Below are positions 18,317 to 27,120 of a DNA stretch of 57,643 nt, one piece after another. The DNA lies in NCBI RefSeq assembly GCF_016463295.1, contig NZ_JAEMRO010000009.1:1-57643 (forward strand). The letters are read 5' to 3'. The stretch is from Brevundimonas sp. (GTDB lineage: Bacteria > Pseudomonadota > Alphaproteobacteria > Caulobacterales > Caulobacteraceae). The notes below the pieces were generated by a model. It ran no database searches. It saw nothing but the letters and a program-made list of their open reading frames with translations, and was not told the origin of the DNA. The translations under genes were made by a program, and so were the position numbers. Positions within the stretch are counted from its first letter, which is position 1; every line of letters begins with the position of its first letter.

Positions 18317-20245
18317 TCAGGGGTTCAGCGGCTTGGCGACGTTCTGGTCCTCCTGACCGCGGTCGGTCAGCTCGGGTCCGGGGTGGTTCCCGGCGTCATT
18401 GGCTCCATGCGACCAGCCCTTGATGAAGAAGCTGATCACGATGAAGGCGACGCCGATGCCCATGCCCCACAGGCCCAGCATCTCGAACACCTCCAGCGAG
18501 GTGCGCAGGGCTGCACCGGGGTCCAGAACCTGACCCCCGACCGTCTCCGTGCCCGCCAAGCCCGCGATCCAGCCGCCGACATACTGGGCGATCGAGCTGG
18601 CCAGGAACCAGACGGCCATCATGAAGCTGACCACCTTGGCGACCGACAGCTTGGTGATCTCCGACAGGCCCACCGGCGACAGGAACAGCTCGCCCAAGGT
18701 GTGGAACATGTAGAGCAGGCCCAGCAGCAGGATCGGCATCTGGAAGGCCGAGTCAGCCATCCCCGCGCCCCAGACGATCACCATAAAGCCCAGCCCGACC
18801 TGCAGCAGGCCGAGGCCGAACTTCATCGTCGGATTGGGGTCCATGTTGCGTCTGGCCAGGAAGGCCCACAGCGCCGCCATGATGGGGGCGAAGATCAGGA
18901 TAAAGCCGGCGTTGAACGACTGGGTCTGCGCCGCCGTGACGGTGGCGTCGATCCAGAAGCCGGACGGCGTCGGAATGCCCGCCGCCGCCAGTTGTGCCGG
19001 AGTGCCCACGGTGATGCCCAGGAACTGGACGGCCGTCGGGGTCAGGCTGAGGTCCACGTTCCGGTCGGCGAACAGGTTCAGCGAGGTGCCCGCCTGTTCG
19101 AACAGGGTGAAGAAGACCACCGAGCCGAAGATCAGGACCATGGCCAGCATCATCCGCTCGCGCTGGGCCTTGGTCTCGCACACCTTGATGATGACGTAAA
19201 GCACGAACAGTAGCGATGCGATCGTCGCAATGCCCAGCACCCAGCCCACCAGCGCATTGCTGCGGACCAGACCCCAGACGGCCAGGACGCCGACCACGGT
19301 ACTGATCAGATAGATCGACCACTCGCGATTGATCGGGCCCAGCATCTTCTTGTCAAGGTTGGCGGTCGCAGGCGGCTCGCCATTGCCCTCGAGCAGAGGC
19401 TTGCCCCACATGAAGACGACCCAGCCCAGGGCCATGCCGATACCGGCCAGGCCGAAGCCGGCCCACCAGCCGACCGTCTGGCCCAGCAGACCACACAGCA
19501 CGGCTGCCCAGAACGCCCCCAGATTGATGCCGTAATAATATAGGGTGAAGCCGGAATCCCGACGCGGGTCGCCTTGCGGATAGAGTTGCCCGACGATGGT
19601 CGAGATGTTCGGCTTCAGGAAGCCCACGCCCATGATGATCAGCGACACGGCCAGATAGAAGACGTTGACGCCCATCAGGTCGCGCGACTTCTCGATCGTG
19701 TATTCGCTGGTCGGGATAACGGCCGGCAGGGTCGAAGTCGCCGGCAGGCCCTGGATCGACAGGCCGTTCTCGGCCGGTTCGAAGGCATAGGTCTGGCCGT
19801 CGATGACAATGCCGACCTCGCGCCCTGCGCCGCGACCCTCCGAAGAGATTTCGTAGGTCGTACCTGCATAGGTCAAGGTCTCTGTCGCCGGACGGCCCTC
19901 GAAGGCCATCATGCCGTGACCGGCCACCAGAAGCAGGGCTCCGAAGGCGACCGCCTTGCGTGTCCCCAGGAACCGGTCGGCCAGGATGCCACCCAGCAGG
20001 GGCAGCAGATAGACCAGCGACGTGTAGGAGCCGTAGATCGAGCCCGCCTCGGCATCATCGAACAGGAAATGCTGCGTCAGGAAGAAGATCAGGATGCCGC
20101 GCATCCCGTAGTAGGAGAACCGCTCCCACATCTCGGCGAAGAACAGGATGATCAGGCCGCGCGGATGGTTCTTGAGGATCTGCATCAACACCGGCACGCC
20201 GGTGGCGAAGGTGATGATCAGCCCAAGGGCGATGACGATGTTCAT
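18317..20245 (-). CDS. POT/PTR2-family proton-coupled peptide transporter
   Basis: 642-aa inner-membrane MFS protein. POT signatures are present: EMWERFSYYGMRGIL (ExxERFxYY, helix 1), GGILADRFLGTRK, FLKPNISTIVGQLYP and FTLYYYGINLGAFWA (FYxxINxG). It should import di- and tripeptides with protons. It is about 140 residues longer than E. coli DtpA. The extra length is mostly a polar beta-rich insertion between helices 3 and 4 (TETLTYAGTTYEIS ... TSEYTIEKSRD, about residues 118-185) and a second loop (DRNVDLSLTPTAVQ ... WIDATVTAAQ). Convergent with the TonB receptor. Confidence 0.92.
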   Translation of the reverse strand: MNIVIALGLIITFATGVPVLMQILKNHPRGLIILFFAEMWERFSYYGMRGILIFFLTQHFLFDDAEAGSIYGSYTSLVYLLPLLGGILADRFLGTRKAVAFGALLLVAGHGMMAFEGRPATETLTYAGTTYEISSEGRGAGREVGIVIDGQTYAFEPAENGLSIQGLPATSTLPAVIPTSEYTIEKSRDLMGVNVFYLAVSLIIMGVGFLKPNISTIVGQLYPQGDPRRDSGFTLYYYGINLGAFWAAVLCGLLGQTVGWWAGFGLAGIGMALGWVVFMWGKPLLEGNGEPPATANLDKKMLGPINREWSIYLISTVVGVLAVWGLVRSNALVGWVLGIATIASLLFVLYVIIKVCETKAQRERMMLAMVLIFGSVVFFTLFEQAGTSLNLFADRNVDLSLTPTAVQFLGITVGTPAQLAAAGIPTPSGFWIDATVTAAQTQSFNAGFILIFAPIMAALWAFLARRNMDPNPTMKFGLGLLQVGLGFMVIVWGAGMADSAFQMPILLLGLLYMFHTLGELFLSPVGLSEITKLSVAKVVSFMMAVWFLASSIAQYVGGWIAGLAGTETVGGQVLDPGAALRTSLEVFEMLGLWGMGIGVAFIVISFFIKGWSHGANDAGNHPGPELTDRGQEDQNVAKPLNP

Positions 20246-20487
20246 ATTGTTGCCCCTCCGCCAAATCGAAACCCGGCGTAACGGGGCCTTCTAAGCGCGC
20301 CCCTCAAGTCCGTCGTGATCAACGGCTCACTCCCTATGATGCTGCGCCCCACCTGACGCGCGAAGGGGGCATAACCAGCACACGGACCATGTCCGGACAA
20401 GGGTTAAGGGTAAATTCGCTCCTCGCTGGCATCCGCTGGGTTCAGACGGCACAATATCGACGACCCCGGAACGGACGAGCGGACGGC

Positions 20488-21432
20488 ATGAAGACGACAC
20501 GGCGATCGGCTCTGGCTGGACTGGGTGGCCTGGCGGCCCTTGCAGGGTGTTCGCCCCGCCAGGCGGCGACAGTGCGGGGCGACGTGGTCGCCGCAGGGCA
20601 GCCTGCCGCCCTGCTGATCTGGGCTGTGGCGCGCGAGCGGCTGGCGGGATGGCCGCGTCGCCCGGCGGACGACTGCCTGGCGACCCTGCCGGCGACCGCC
20701 GCGGCCTTACCCCAGCTGGGCAGCCTTTCCGGAACAGGACCCGCCGCCAATCTGGAAGCCATCGCCGCCCTGTCACCCAGCCGGGTGATCGACTACGGCG
20801 ACATGGATCCGAACTTTCAGGCTCTGGCCGAACGGATGAGATCGCGACTGGGCGTCGACTGGACCCTGATCGACGGGGCGCTGCGCAACATTCCGGAGGC
20901 CCTGCGGCAGGCGGCGCGCCTGCTGGGGACGGCGTCGGCGGTTGAACCGCTCGCTGTCCAGGCCGCTGAAACGCTCGCGGCATGGGCCAAGGCCCCGGCG
21001 GGCCCCAGCTTCTACTATGCCCGTGGCAGTGACGGGCTGGAGACAGGGTTCAAGGGCGCGCTCGCCACCGAGGTGCTGGAAGGGGCCGGCTGGGCCAATG
21101 TGGCGGTCGGCAGCCAGGACATCGGGCGGGTCACGCGCGAACAGGTCGCCGCCTGGGACCCGGAGGCGATCGTGACCCTCAGCCCCGGTTTCGCCGAGAC
21201 CATGCGCAGCGACCCGGTCTGGGCCTGGCGGCGAGACAATACGCGCCGCCGCCTTCTGCTTATGCCAGACGTGCCGTTCGGCTGGGTCGACCGACCGCCC
21301 TCGGTGAACCGGCTTCTGGGATGCCTCTGGCTGGCCGACCCGGAAGGCAGCGCCCTGGCCATCGGCTCGCTGACGCGCCGTCTCTACGGCATGGCACCGG
21401 TCGAGATCGCCCGCCCGCGCTGGATCCGGTGA
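20488..21432 (+). CDS. BtuF/FecB-like substrate-binding lipoprotein of an ABC importer
   Basis: 314 aa. The N-terminus combines a twin-arginine motif (TTRRSALAGLGG) with a lipobox (LAALAGC), so it is probably a Tat-exported lipoprotein. The rest is the cluster A-type (TroA/BtuF) fold: NLEAIAALSPSRVIDYGD, the long linking helix near the middle, GWANVAVGSQDIGRVTREQVAAWDPEAIVTLSPGF and the C-terminal NRLLGCLWLADPEG. It is the first gene of an operon with permease and ATPase. The ligand would be an iron chelate, cobalamin or a metal; no riboswitch-like sequence is visible in 20246-20487. That spacer holds a perfect 13-bp repeat CGGAC-CAT-GTCCG (20383-20395). Confidence 0.85.
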   Translation: MKTTRRSALAGLGGLAALAGCSPRQAATVRGDVVAAGQPAALLIWAVARERLAGWPRRPADDCLATLPATAAALPQLGSLSGTGPAANLEAIAALSPSRVIDYGDMDPNFQALAERMRSRLGVDWTLIDGALRNIPEALRQAARLLGTASAVEPLAVQAAETLAAWAKAPAGPSFYYARGSDGLETGFKGALATEVLEGAGWANVAVGSQDIGRVTREQVAAWDPEAIVTLSPGFAETMRSDPVWAWRRDNTRRRLLLMPDVPFGWVDRPPSVNRLLGCLWLADPEGSALAIGSLTRRLYGMAPVEIARPRWIR

Positions 21433-22430
21433 GGCCAGCACCCGCATCCCTGACCACCGCGCTTCTGGCCGCGCTGATCCTCGCGCTCGGGTTTTTGGTC
21501 ATGGCGACAGGACCGCTGGGCGTGGGGCCTGCCGACCTTTTGCGGGCGATGGCTGGCGCGGGGTCGGTGCAGGCCGAACTGGCTCTGTCGTTGAGGCTTC
21601 CCCGCCTGCTCGCGGCCCTGTCGTGCGGGGCGGCACTGGCGGGTGCGGGGGCGGCGTTTCAGATCCTGTTCCGCAATCCACTGGCGTCGCCCGATCTGCT
21701 GGGCGTGACCTCGGGCGCGGGGTTGGGCGCGGCTACGGCCCTGCTGCTGGGAGCGGGGGCCTGGATGGTGCAGAGCGCGGCCTTTGCGGGCGGGCTGGCA
21801 ACCGGCGCGCTAGCGCTGATCTGCGCTGGCCTGGCAGGCAGCAGGGCGCACAACGCCGACGGGCGACTGGCCCTGATCCTGTGCGGCATCGTCGCGGGGG
21901 CGCTGGCCACAGCCGGGCTGGGCCTGGTCGTCATCGCGGCCGAGCCCTATTCGCAACTGCCGTCGATCACCTACTGGCTGCTGGGATCATTCACCCGAGC
22001 CGACATGGCTGAAGTGCTGTCCAGTCTCGCGCCGATGATCGTCGGTGCGGTTGCGCTGATCTGGCTCGGCTTTCGGCTGGATGTCCTGTCGCTGGGGCAG
22101 GAGCAGGCGCGATCGCTGGGGCTGCCCGCCGGTGCCCTGCGCGTGATCGCCCTCGCGGCGGCGGCCCTGATGACCTCTGCCGCCGTCGCCGTCGCAGGCG
22201 TGGTTGGCTGGATCGGCCTGCTGGCCCCTCATGCCGCGCGACGTCTGGTGGGTGAGCAGGCCGGTCGTCTGATCCCCGCCTCCATGGCTATAGGTGCCCT
22301 TGCGGCCCTGGCCATCGACCGGCTGGCGACCGCCTTTGGCCCGGCGGAACTGCCCGTCGGCCTGCTGGCCGCGCTGGTCGGAGCGCCCGCCTTTCTGGCC
22401 CTGTTCATCGTCACGGCGCGGCGGTCATGA
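21429..22430 (+). CDS. FecCD-family ABC permease
   Basis: 333 aa, all-helical, with the FecCD/BtuC signatures RLPRLLAALSCGAALAGAGAAFQILFRNPLASPDLLGVTSGAGLGA (about residues 55-100) and the coupling region GVVGWIGLLAPHAARRLVGEQAGRLIPAS (about 255-285). It should form a homodimeric pore in the inner membrane. The GTG start overlaps the stop of the binding-protein gene (GTGA), giving tight coupling. Confidence 0.92.
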   Translation: MRPAPASLTTALLAALILALGFLVMATGPLGVGPADLLRAMAGAGSVQAELALSLRLPRLLAALSCGAALAGAGAAFQILFRNPLASPDLLGVTSGAGLGAATALLLGAGAWMVQSAAFAGGLATGALALICAGLAGSRAHNADGRLALILCGIVAGALATAGLGLVVIAAEPYSQLPSITYWLLGSFTRADMAEVLSSLAPMIVGAVALIWLGFRLDVLSLGQEQARSLGLPAGALRVIALAAAALMTSAAVAVAGVVGWIGLLAPHAARRLVGEQAGRLIPASMAIGALAALAIDRLATAFGPAELPVGLLAALVGAPAFLALFIVTARRS

Positions 22431-23137
22431 GCGGCCTGACCCTGCATCGTATGGTCGCCGGCCGCGCGGGCTTTCGCCTGCCTGTGCTGGACCAGACCTT
22501 TGACGCCGGTCAGGTCATCGCTCTGATCGGGCCAAACGGCGCGGGCAAGACGACGCTACTGAAGACTTTGGCGGGCCTGTTGCCACCGCTGGAAGGGATC
22601 GTCTCGCGCGACGGTGCCGCCGCCTGGCTGCCGCCTCCGGGCGAAGTCAGCGCGGGTTTCTCGTCTCTGCATCTGGTCGCCCTGGGCCGGGCCGGCAAAC
22701 GCCGCTGGGCGACGGGTCTGGGCCCGGCCGATCTGAAGGCGGCGGAGGCGGCGATGGAGCGGCTGGACATCGCCGATCTGGCCGGCCGCGCCTTCGACCG
22801 CCTGTCCAGCGGCCAGCAACAGCTGGTCCTGATCGCCCGCCTGTTCGTCCAGGACGCCGCCGTCTGTATCCTGGACGAACCCCTGGCCATGCTGGACCTC
22901 GCCCATGCCCAGGCTGTCGAGGCGGCGATCCGCAGCCTGGCCGCCGAGGGCCGCACCGTCATCGCCTCGACCCACCACCTGCCCTTTGCCGCACGCGCCG
23001 ATCAGGTGATGGCCCTGGGTCCGGACTGGGTCGAGACCGGGACACCAGAACGGATGCTGGCACCCGCCGCCCTGACCGCCCTGTTCGGCATCGCCCACGC
23101 CACCTGCCCCTGTTGCGGTCAGGCGATCACGACCTGA
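22427..23137 (+). CDS. ABC transporter ATPase (FecE/BtuD-like)
   Basis: 236 aa. Walker A GPNGAGKT (residues 35-42), signature LSSGQ (126-130), Walker B CILDEP (147-152) and H-loop STHH (181-184). It energises the FecCD-type permease; its ATG overlaps the permease stop. Unusual is the C-terminus HATCPCCGQAITT, a CPCC cluster not part of the ABC fold, which could bind a metal or be redox-active. The Q-loop region is shortened: AWLPPPGEVSAGFSSLHLVALGR. Last gene of the importer operon. Confidence 0.92.
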   Translation: MSGLTLHRMVAGRAGFRLPVLDQTFDAGQVIALIGPNGAGKTTLLKTLAGLLPPLEGIVSRDGAAAWLPPPGEVSAGFSSLHLVALGRAGKRRWATGLGPADLKAAEAAMERLDIADLAGRAFDRLSSGQQQLVLIARLFVQDAAVCILDEPLAMLDLAHAQAVEAAIRSLAAEGRTVIASTHHLPFAARADQVMALGPDWVETGTPERMLAPAALTALFGIAHATCPCCGQAITT

Positions 23138-23176
23138 GGCTTGAGTTCGGCGACGCGATCACCGACGCTGCTCGCC

Positions 23177-24337
23177 ATGACCCTCACCCGCCTGATCCCC
23201 GCCGCTGTCGCCCTGGCCCTGATGGCCACGTCAGCCGTCGCCCAGTCCGCCCAGCCCGAGGCCCCGCGCTGGTCCTTCGCCATCCACGGCGGCGCAGGCG
23301 TGATCGAGCGCGACAGCCTTTCGCCCGAGCAGGACGCGGCCTACCGCGCCGCCCTGACCCGCGCGCTGGAGGCGGGTCAGGCCATCCTGTCACGCGGCGG
23401 TACGGCCATGGACGCGGTCCAGGCGGCCATCCAGATCATGGAGGACAACCCGCTGTTCAACGCCGGTCGCGGCGCGGTCTTCACCGCAGAGGGCCGCAAT
23501 GAGCTGGACGCCGCCGTCATGGACGGCTCGAACCTGGCCGCCGGATCGGTCGCCGGCCTGACCACCACCCGTCACCCCATAGCCGCCGCCCGCGCCGTGA
23601 TGGAGCAGAGCCCGCACGTCATGCTGATCGGCTCAGGCGCAGACGCCTTCGCCGCCTCGGTCGGTCTGGAGCAGGTCGAGCCCAGCTTCTTCTTCACCGA
23701 GCGCCGCTGGCAGGGGCTTGAGACGGCGCTGCGGGCGCGCAACCTGCCCATCCCTGCCCGGCCTGCCGGCGCGCCCGGCCCGCAAGCCGCCATCGACGAG
23801 AGCCAGGCCCCGCCCCTGAACGAGCGCAAGTTCGGTACGGTCGGCGCGGTCGCGCTGGACCAGTCCGGCAACCTGGCCGCCGGCACCTCGACCGGCGGCA
23901 TGACCGCGAAACAGTGGGGCCGCGTCGGCGATGTGCCGGTGATCGGCGCGGGCACCTATGCCTCCAACGCCGACGGCTGCGCCGTCTCGGCCACGGGCGA
24001 CGGCGAGTATTTCATCCGGGCGACAGTGGCGCGGGATATCTGTGCCGGAATCGCGGCCGAAGCCGCGATGTCTCCCGATGTCCGTGCAAGTCAGCGACGC
24101 GCCTCGGCCTGCGCGGCGGATGAAATCTGCCTGTCACACCCTCGCAATCCGGACTTCGTCGTCATCGACCGAGAGCTAGCCCAGGTGGAGGCTCTGGGCG
24201 GGAGCGGCGGGGTGATCGTGATGACCCGCAGCGGTGATGCCTGGCTGCACATGAACACCTCGGGCATGTATCGCGGCGCGGTGTCGTCGACCGAACCGGC
24301 CAGGGTCGGCATCTATGCCAATGAGCCGCCGCGATGA
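23177..24337 (+). CDS. Isoaspartyl peptidase / L-asparaginase (Ntn hydrolase), exported
   Basis: 386 aa. A signal peptide (TLTRLIPAAVALALMATSAVAQ) precedes the plant-type asparaginase fold: RWSFAIHGGAGVIERD (residues 31-46), GGTAMDAVQAAIQIMEDNPLFNAGRGAVF, then the autocleavage site KFG|TVGAVALD with Thr221 as nucleophile, and the substrate loop GTSTGGMTAKQWGRVGDVPVIGAGTYA. The precursor should self-cleave at Gly220-Thr221 into alpha and beta subunits and hydrolyse isoAsp dipeptides or Asn in the periplasm. It overlaps the next gene by ATGA. Confidence 0.93.
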   Translation: MTLTRLIPAAVALALMATSAVAQSAQPEAPRWSFAIHGGAGVIERDSLSPEQDAAYRAALTRALEAGQAILSRGGTAMDAVQAAIQIMEDNPLFNAGRGAVFTAEGRNELDAAVMDGSNLAAGSVAGLTTTRHPIAAARAVMEQSPHVMLIGSGADAFAASVGLEQVEPSFFFTERRWQGLETALRARNLPIPARPAGAPGPQAAIDESQAPPLNERKFGTVGAVALDQSGNLAAGTSTGGMTAKQWGRVGDVPVIGAGTYASNADGCAVSATGDGEYFIRATVARDICAGIAAEAAMSPDVRASQRRASACAADEICLSHPRNPDFVVIDRELAQVEALGGSGGVIVMTRSGDAWLHMNTSGMYRGAVSSTEPARVGIYANEPPR

Positions 24338-24594
24338 GCGACGACGAACTCTCCGCCATGGCGATCGAGGAGCTGGACGCCGCCTGCGCCATGCCCTGGT
24401 CGGATCTGAAGGCAGTGACCCCGTGGGGCGACATCTTCACCGGCTTTGCCCCCTCGGGCCGTGAGGTCGAGGTCGAGCGGCGCTATCTGTGGGCGCATCA
24501 GCTCGAGGGGGCCGTCGCCGTAGAGGTCGAGGTGCGCGACATGGGGGCCCGCACGGGGGCCGAGGCCAAGGCCCTGATCACCCCACCCGCATAA
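24334..24594 (+). CDS. Small hypothetical acidic protein
   Basis: 86 aa, no signal peptide or membrane segment. It is acidic, with a central WSDLKAVTPWGDIFTGFAPSGREVEVERRYLWAH and a closing helix. It starts inside the stop codon of the isoaspartyl peptidase gene (ATGA), which supports real translation. I do not recognise the family. It is followed 43 bases later by the FAH-type gene, so the three may share a transcript. Confidence 0.6.
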   Translation: MSDDELSAMAIEELDAACAMPWSDLKAVTPWGDIFTGFAPSGREVEVERRYLWAHQLEGAVAVEVEVRDMGARTGAEAKALITPPA

Positions 24595-24637
24595 CCACCG
24601 GCTTCCCTTTGCGGAAAAACCGTTTAGGCCTTGAGGC

Positions 24638-25645
24638 ATGAAACTCGCCTCGCTCAAGCACGGCCGCGACGGTCGCCTCGTCCTCGTCTCCAGTGATCTG
24701 AACTGGTTCACCGACGCCTTCCTGATCGCGCCGACCCTGCAGGCGGCGCTGGACGACTGGGACCGGCTGGAGCCCGATCTACGCGCCCTGGCCGAAAGCC
24801 TGGAGCATGGCGGCGTACCGCGCGGGCGCTTCCATGAACGCGATGCCGCCGCCCCCCTGCCCCGCGCCTATCAGTGGGCCGACGGCTCGGCCTATGTGAA
24901 CCACGTCGAACTGGTGCGTAAGGCGCGGGGTGCCGAAATGCCTGACAGCTTCTGGACCGATCCGCTGATGTATCAGGGCGGATCCGACGGCTTCCTGGCC
25001 CCGCGCGATCCCATCCCGCTGGCCGACGAGGCCTGGGGCTGCGACCTGGAGGCTGAGGTCGTGGTCGTCACCGGCGACGTGCCGCAGGGCGCGACGCGTG
25101 AGCAGGCGCTGGAGGCTATCCGGCTGGTCGGCCTGGTCAATGACGTATCCCTGCGCAACCTGATCCCCGCCGAACTGGGCAAGGGCTTCGGCTTCGTCCA
25201 GTCCAAGCCCGCCAGTGCTTTGTCGCCCGTCTTCGTCACGCCCGACGCGCTGGGCGATCGCTGGAAGGATGGCAAGCTGCACGGCACCCTGTCGGTCCAG
25301 CTGAATGGTCAGGACTTCGGTCAGGCGGACGCCGGCACCGACATGACCTTCGACTTCGGCACCCTGATCGCGCACCTGGCCAAGACCCGCAGCCTGGGGG
25401 CCGGCACGATCATCGGCTCGGGCACCGTGTCGAACCGCGACGCTGACGGCGGCCCCGGCAAGCCCGTCAGCGAAGGCGGCCTGGGCTATTCCTGCATAGC
25501 CGAGGTCCGCACGGTCGAGACGCTGCTGCGCGGCAAGCCCGAAACGCCCTTCCTGAAACCCGGCGACACCGTCCGTATCGAAATGCTGGACGACCACCAC
25601 CACACCCTGTTCGGCGCGATCGAGCAGACGGTAGAGGCGGTGTGA
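24638..25645 (+). CDS. Fumarylacetoacetate hydrolase (FAH) family protein
   Basis: 335 aa. FAH C-terminal fold: the metal-binding acidic set in GCDLEAEVVVVTGDV, then LVGLVNDVSLRNLIPAELGKGFGFVQSKPASALSPVFVTPD, DMTFDFGTLIAHLAKTRSLGAGTIIGSGTVSNRD and FLKPGDTVRIEMLDD. An N-terminal domain (residues 1-90) as in true FAH enzymes is present. It should cleave C-C bonds of 3-oxoacid intermediates, such as in tyrosine breakdown, but hmgA and maiA are not in the window, so the substrate is open. Confidence 0.88.
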   Translation: MKLASLKHGRDGRLVLVSSDLNWFTDAFLIAPTLQAALDDWDRLEPDLRALAESLEHGGVPRGRFHERDAAAPLPRAYQWADGSAYVNHVELVRKARGAEMPDSFWTDPLMYQGGSDGFLAPRDPIPLADEAWGCDLEAEVVVVTGDVPQGATREQALEAIRLVGLVNDVSLRNLIPAELGKGFGFVQSKPASALSPVFVTPDALGDRWKDGKLHGTLSVQLNGQDFGQADAGTDMTFDFGTLIAHLAKTRSLGAGTIIGSGTVSNRDADGGPGKPVSEGGLGYSCIAEVRTVETLLRGKPETPFLKPGDTVRIEMLDDHHHTLFGAIEQTVEAV

Positions 25646-25693
25646 TCGTCTGTGTCACGCCATTAGACTGTCAAGAAGAGGTAGACTCGAGTC

Positions 25694-26581
25694 ATGAACA
25701 CGTCGAAGTCCAAGCCTTGGGGCACACGCGCGTTTGGACCTATCCTGACCGTGACCACCTTGGCTATCGCATCTGTTGCGTCCGCCCAAGACGCGTCTCA
25801 AGACTGGGATCTTCATAGGGACGCGCGAGCGCGCACAACCTTGGCCTACACCGAGTTCTCCAATGGCTTGGCGCTGGGTTTTCGCTGCATGGACGGCGAC
25901 TTCTCCGCTGTGGTCAGTGGCTTGCCGGCTAGCCAGACCGAGCGTCGGACGCTGAGGGTCAAGTTCGGCGACGACGACACGGATGACACGTTCTGGACCA
26001 CGACGACCGAGCCTTCGGTCGCTGTCGCGGACATGCCCGCCCCGCTGGCCAGGATGTTCCGGCGTGGGGGGTCGTTGAGGCTTACGGTTCCGCGCGCCAA
26101 CTCTGCTGGCCAGGACGTTACCTATGCCGTCGATCTACCTCAGTCGTCTGTGGCCATCGACGAAACCCTGACGCGTTGTGGCAAGCCACTGACCGACCCT
26201 AGGGATGTCGAACTGAACGCGCTCGCTGACGGTGGTTTGCCCATGAACCTGAACTGGGAAACTCGGCCTCGCCTGGATTTCCCACGCACTGACTATGCCC
26301 GCGGCTTTGCGGTCGTCAGTTGCATCGCAGACCAGAGCGGAAGAGCCAGAGATTGCGTCGTGGAGAGCGAACATCCCCATGATGGACGGTTCGGACGCGC
26401 GACACTGGATGGCATGAACAACGCCCGCCTCACCAATCTGGCCCAGCCCGGTGCGCCGCTCCGGCCCTCGCGTTTTGTATTCCGGGCGATTTTCACTGTC
26501 GACGGCTATCAGACGGATGAAGAGCGTCGCGCCACAAGCGATGATCGTCGATATGTCCCGACAAGACGTACCTCGCGATGA
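25694..26581 (+). CDS. Secreted protein with a TonB-C-like tail (paralogue A)
   Basis: 295 aa with a signal peptide (GPILTVTTLAIASVASAQ). Region about 38-150 (DWDLHRDARARTTLAYTEFSNGLALGFRCMDGDF ... DETLTRCGKPL) is shared nearly motif by motif with the protein at 27117. The C-terminal part, FAVVSCIADQSGRARDCVVESEHPHDGRFGRATLDGMNNARL, follows the pattern of TonB C-terminal domains. Four Cys are conserved between the two, suggesting two disulfides. It overlaps the next gene by ATGA. Codon choice is visibly less GC-extreme than in flanking genes. Function unknown; periplasmic. Confidence 0.75.
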   Translation: MNTSKSKPWGTRAFGPILTVTTLAIASVASAQDASQDWDLHRDARARTTLAYTEFSNGLALGFRCMDGDFSAVVSGLPASQTERRTLRVKFGDDDTDDTFWTTTTEPSVAVADMPAPLARMFRRGGSLRLTVPRANSAGQDVTYAVDLPQSSVAIDETLTRCGKPLTDPRDVELNALADGGLPMNLNWETRPRLDFPRTDYARGFAVVSCIADQSGRARDCVVESEHPHDGRFGRATLDGMNNARLTNLAQPGAPLRPSRFVFRAIFTVDGYQTDEERRATSDDRRYVPTRRTSR

Positions 26582-27120
26582 CCATGTCACCCGAACAGTA
26601 CGGCCCACTGATCGGCGTCGGGATCGCCCTGCTGGTCATACTTCTCAAGGGCCGCAAGCCGCGCACTCTGCGACCGCAATGGATGTGGGTCGTGCCGCTG
26701 CTCATCACCGTCATGATCGGTTTGGGTCTGTGGGGCATGACCTATTCGCCTACGGCCGATCAATCGCCGTTCGGAGCGGCTGAATGGGCGATGCTGGCAG
26801 TCGGGCTCGTGCTCGGGGGCGCAGTCGGGTGGTGGCGCGGCAGGATGACCACCATCTTCCGCGAAGCCGACGGCACGCTGAAATCTCGCGCCTCGCCGCT
26901 GGGTTTGATCCTGATCTTGGGCCTGCTGGCCGGACGCAGTCTGCTGCGCGGCTGGCTGGAGGCAAACGCCGCTGCCTGGCACATCAACCCCCTGGCACTG
27001 GCCGATGCGTTCATGGTGTTCGTGGTTGGTCTGGTCATCATGCAGCGCGTCGAGATGTTCATTCGTACGCGAAAAATTCAGCACGGCGAACGGGACGCTC
27101 ATCTGGAGTTCGCATCATGA
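26578..27120 (+). CDS. CcdC-like (DUF1453) membrane protein
   Basis: 180 aa with five hydrophobic segments: YGPLIGVGIALLVILLKG, WMWVVPLLITVMIGLGLWGM, AAEWAMLAVGLVLGGAVGWWRG, LGLILILGLLAGRSLLRGWL and ALADAFMVFVVGLVIMQRVEMFIRTRK. The GWWRGRMTTI ... G-R loop is the CcdC/DUF1453 pattern. It is locked between two paralogous secreted proteins by ATGA overlaps on both sides, so the three are translated together and probably work together at the inner membrane and periplasm. A start at 26584 is also possible. Confidence 0.72.
   Translation: MTMSPEQYGPLIGVGIALLVILLKGRKPRTLRPQWMWVVPLLITVMIGLGLWGMTYSPTADQSPFGAAEWAMLAVGLVLGGAVGWWRGRMTTIFREADGTLKSRASPLGLILILGLLAGRSLLRGWLEANAAAWHINPLALADAFMVFVVGLVIMQRVEMFIRTRKIQHGERDAHLEFAS

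Noticed and set aside
20246-20487. Cobalamin riboswitch ahead of the btuF-like gene
   Set aside because: I searched by eye for B12-box-like sequence and a leader hairpin set and saw none.
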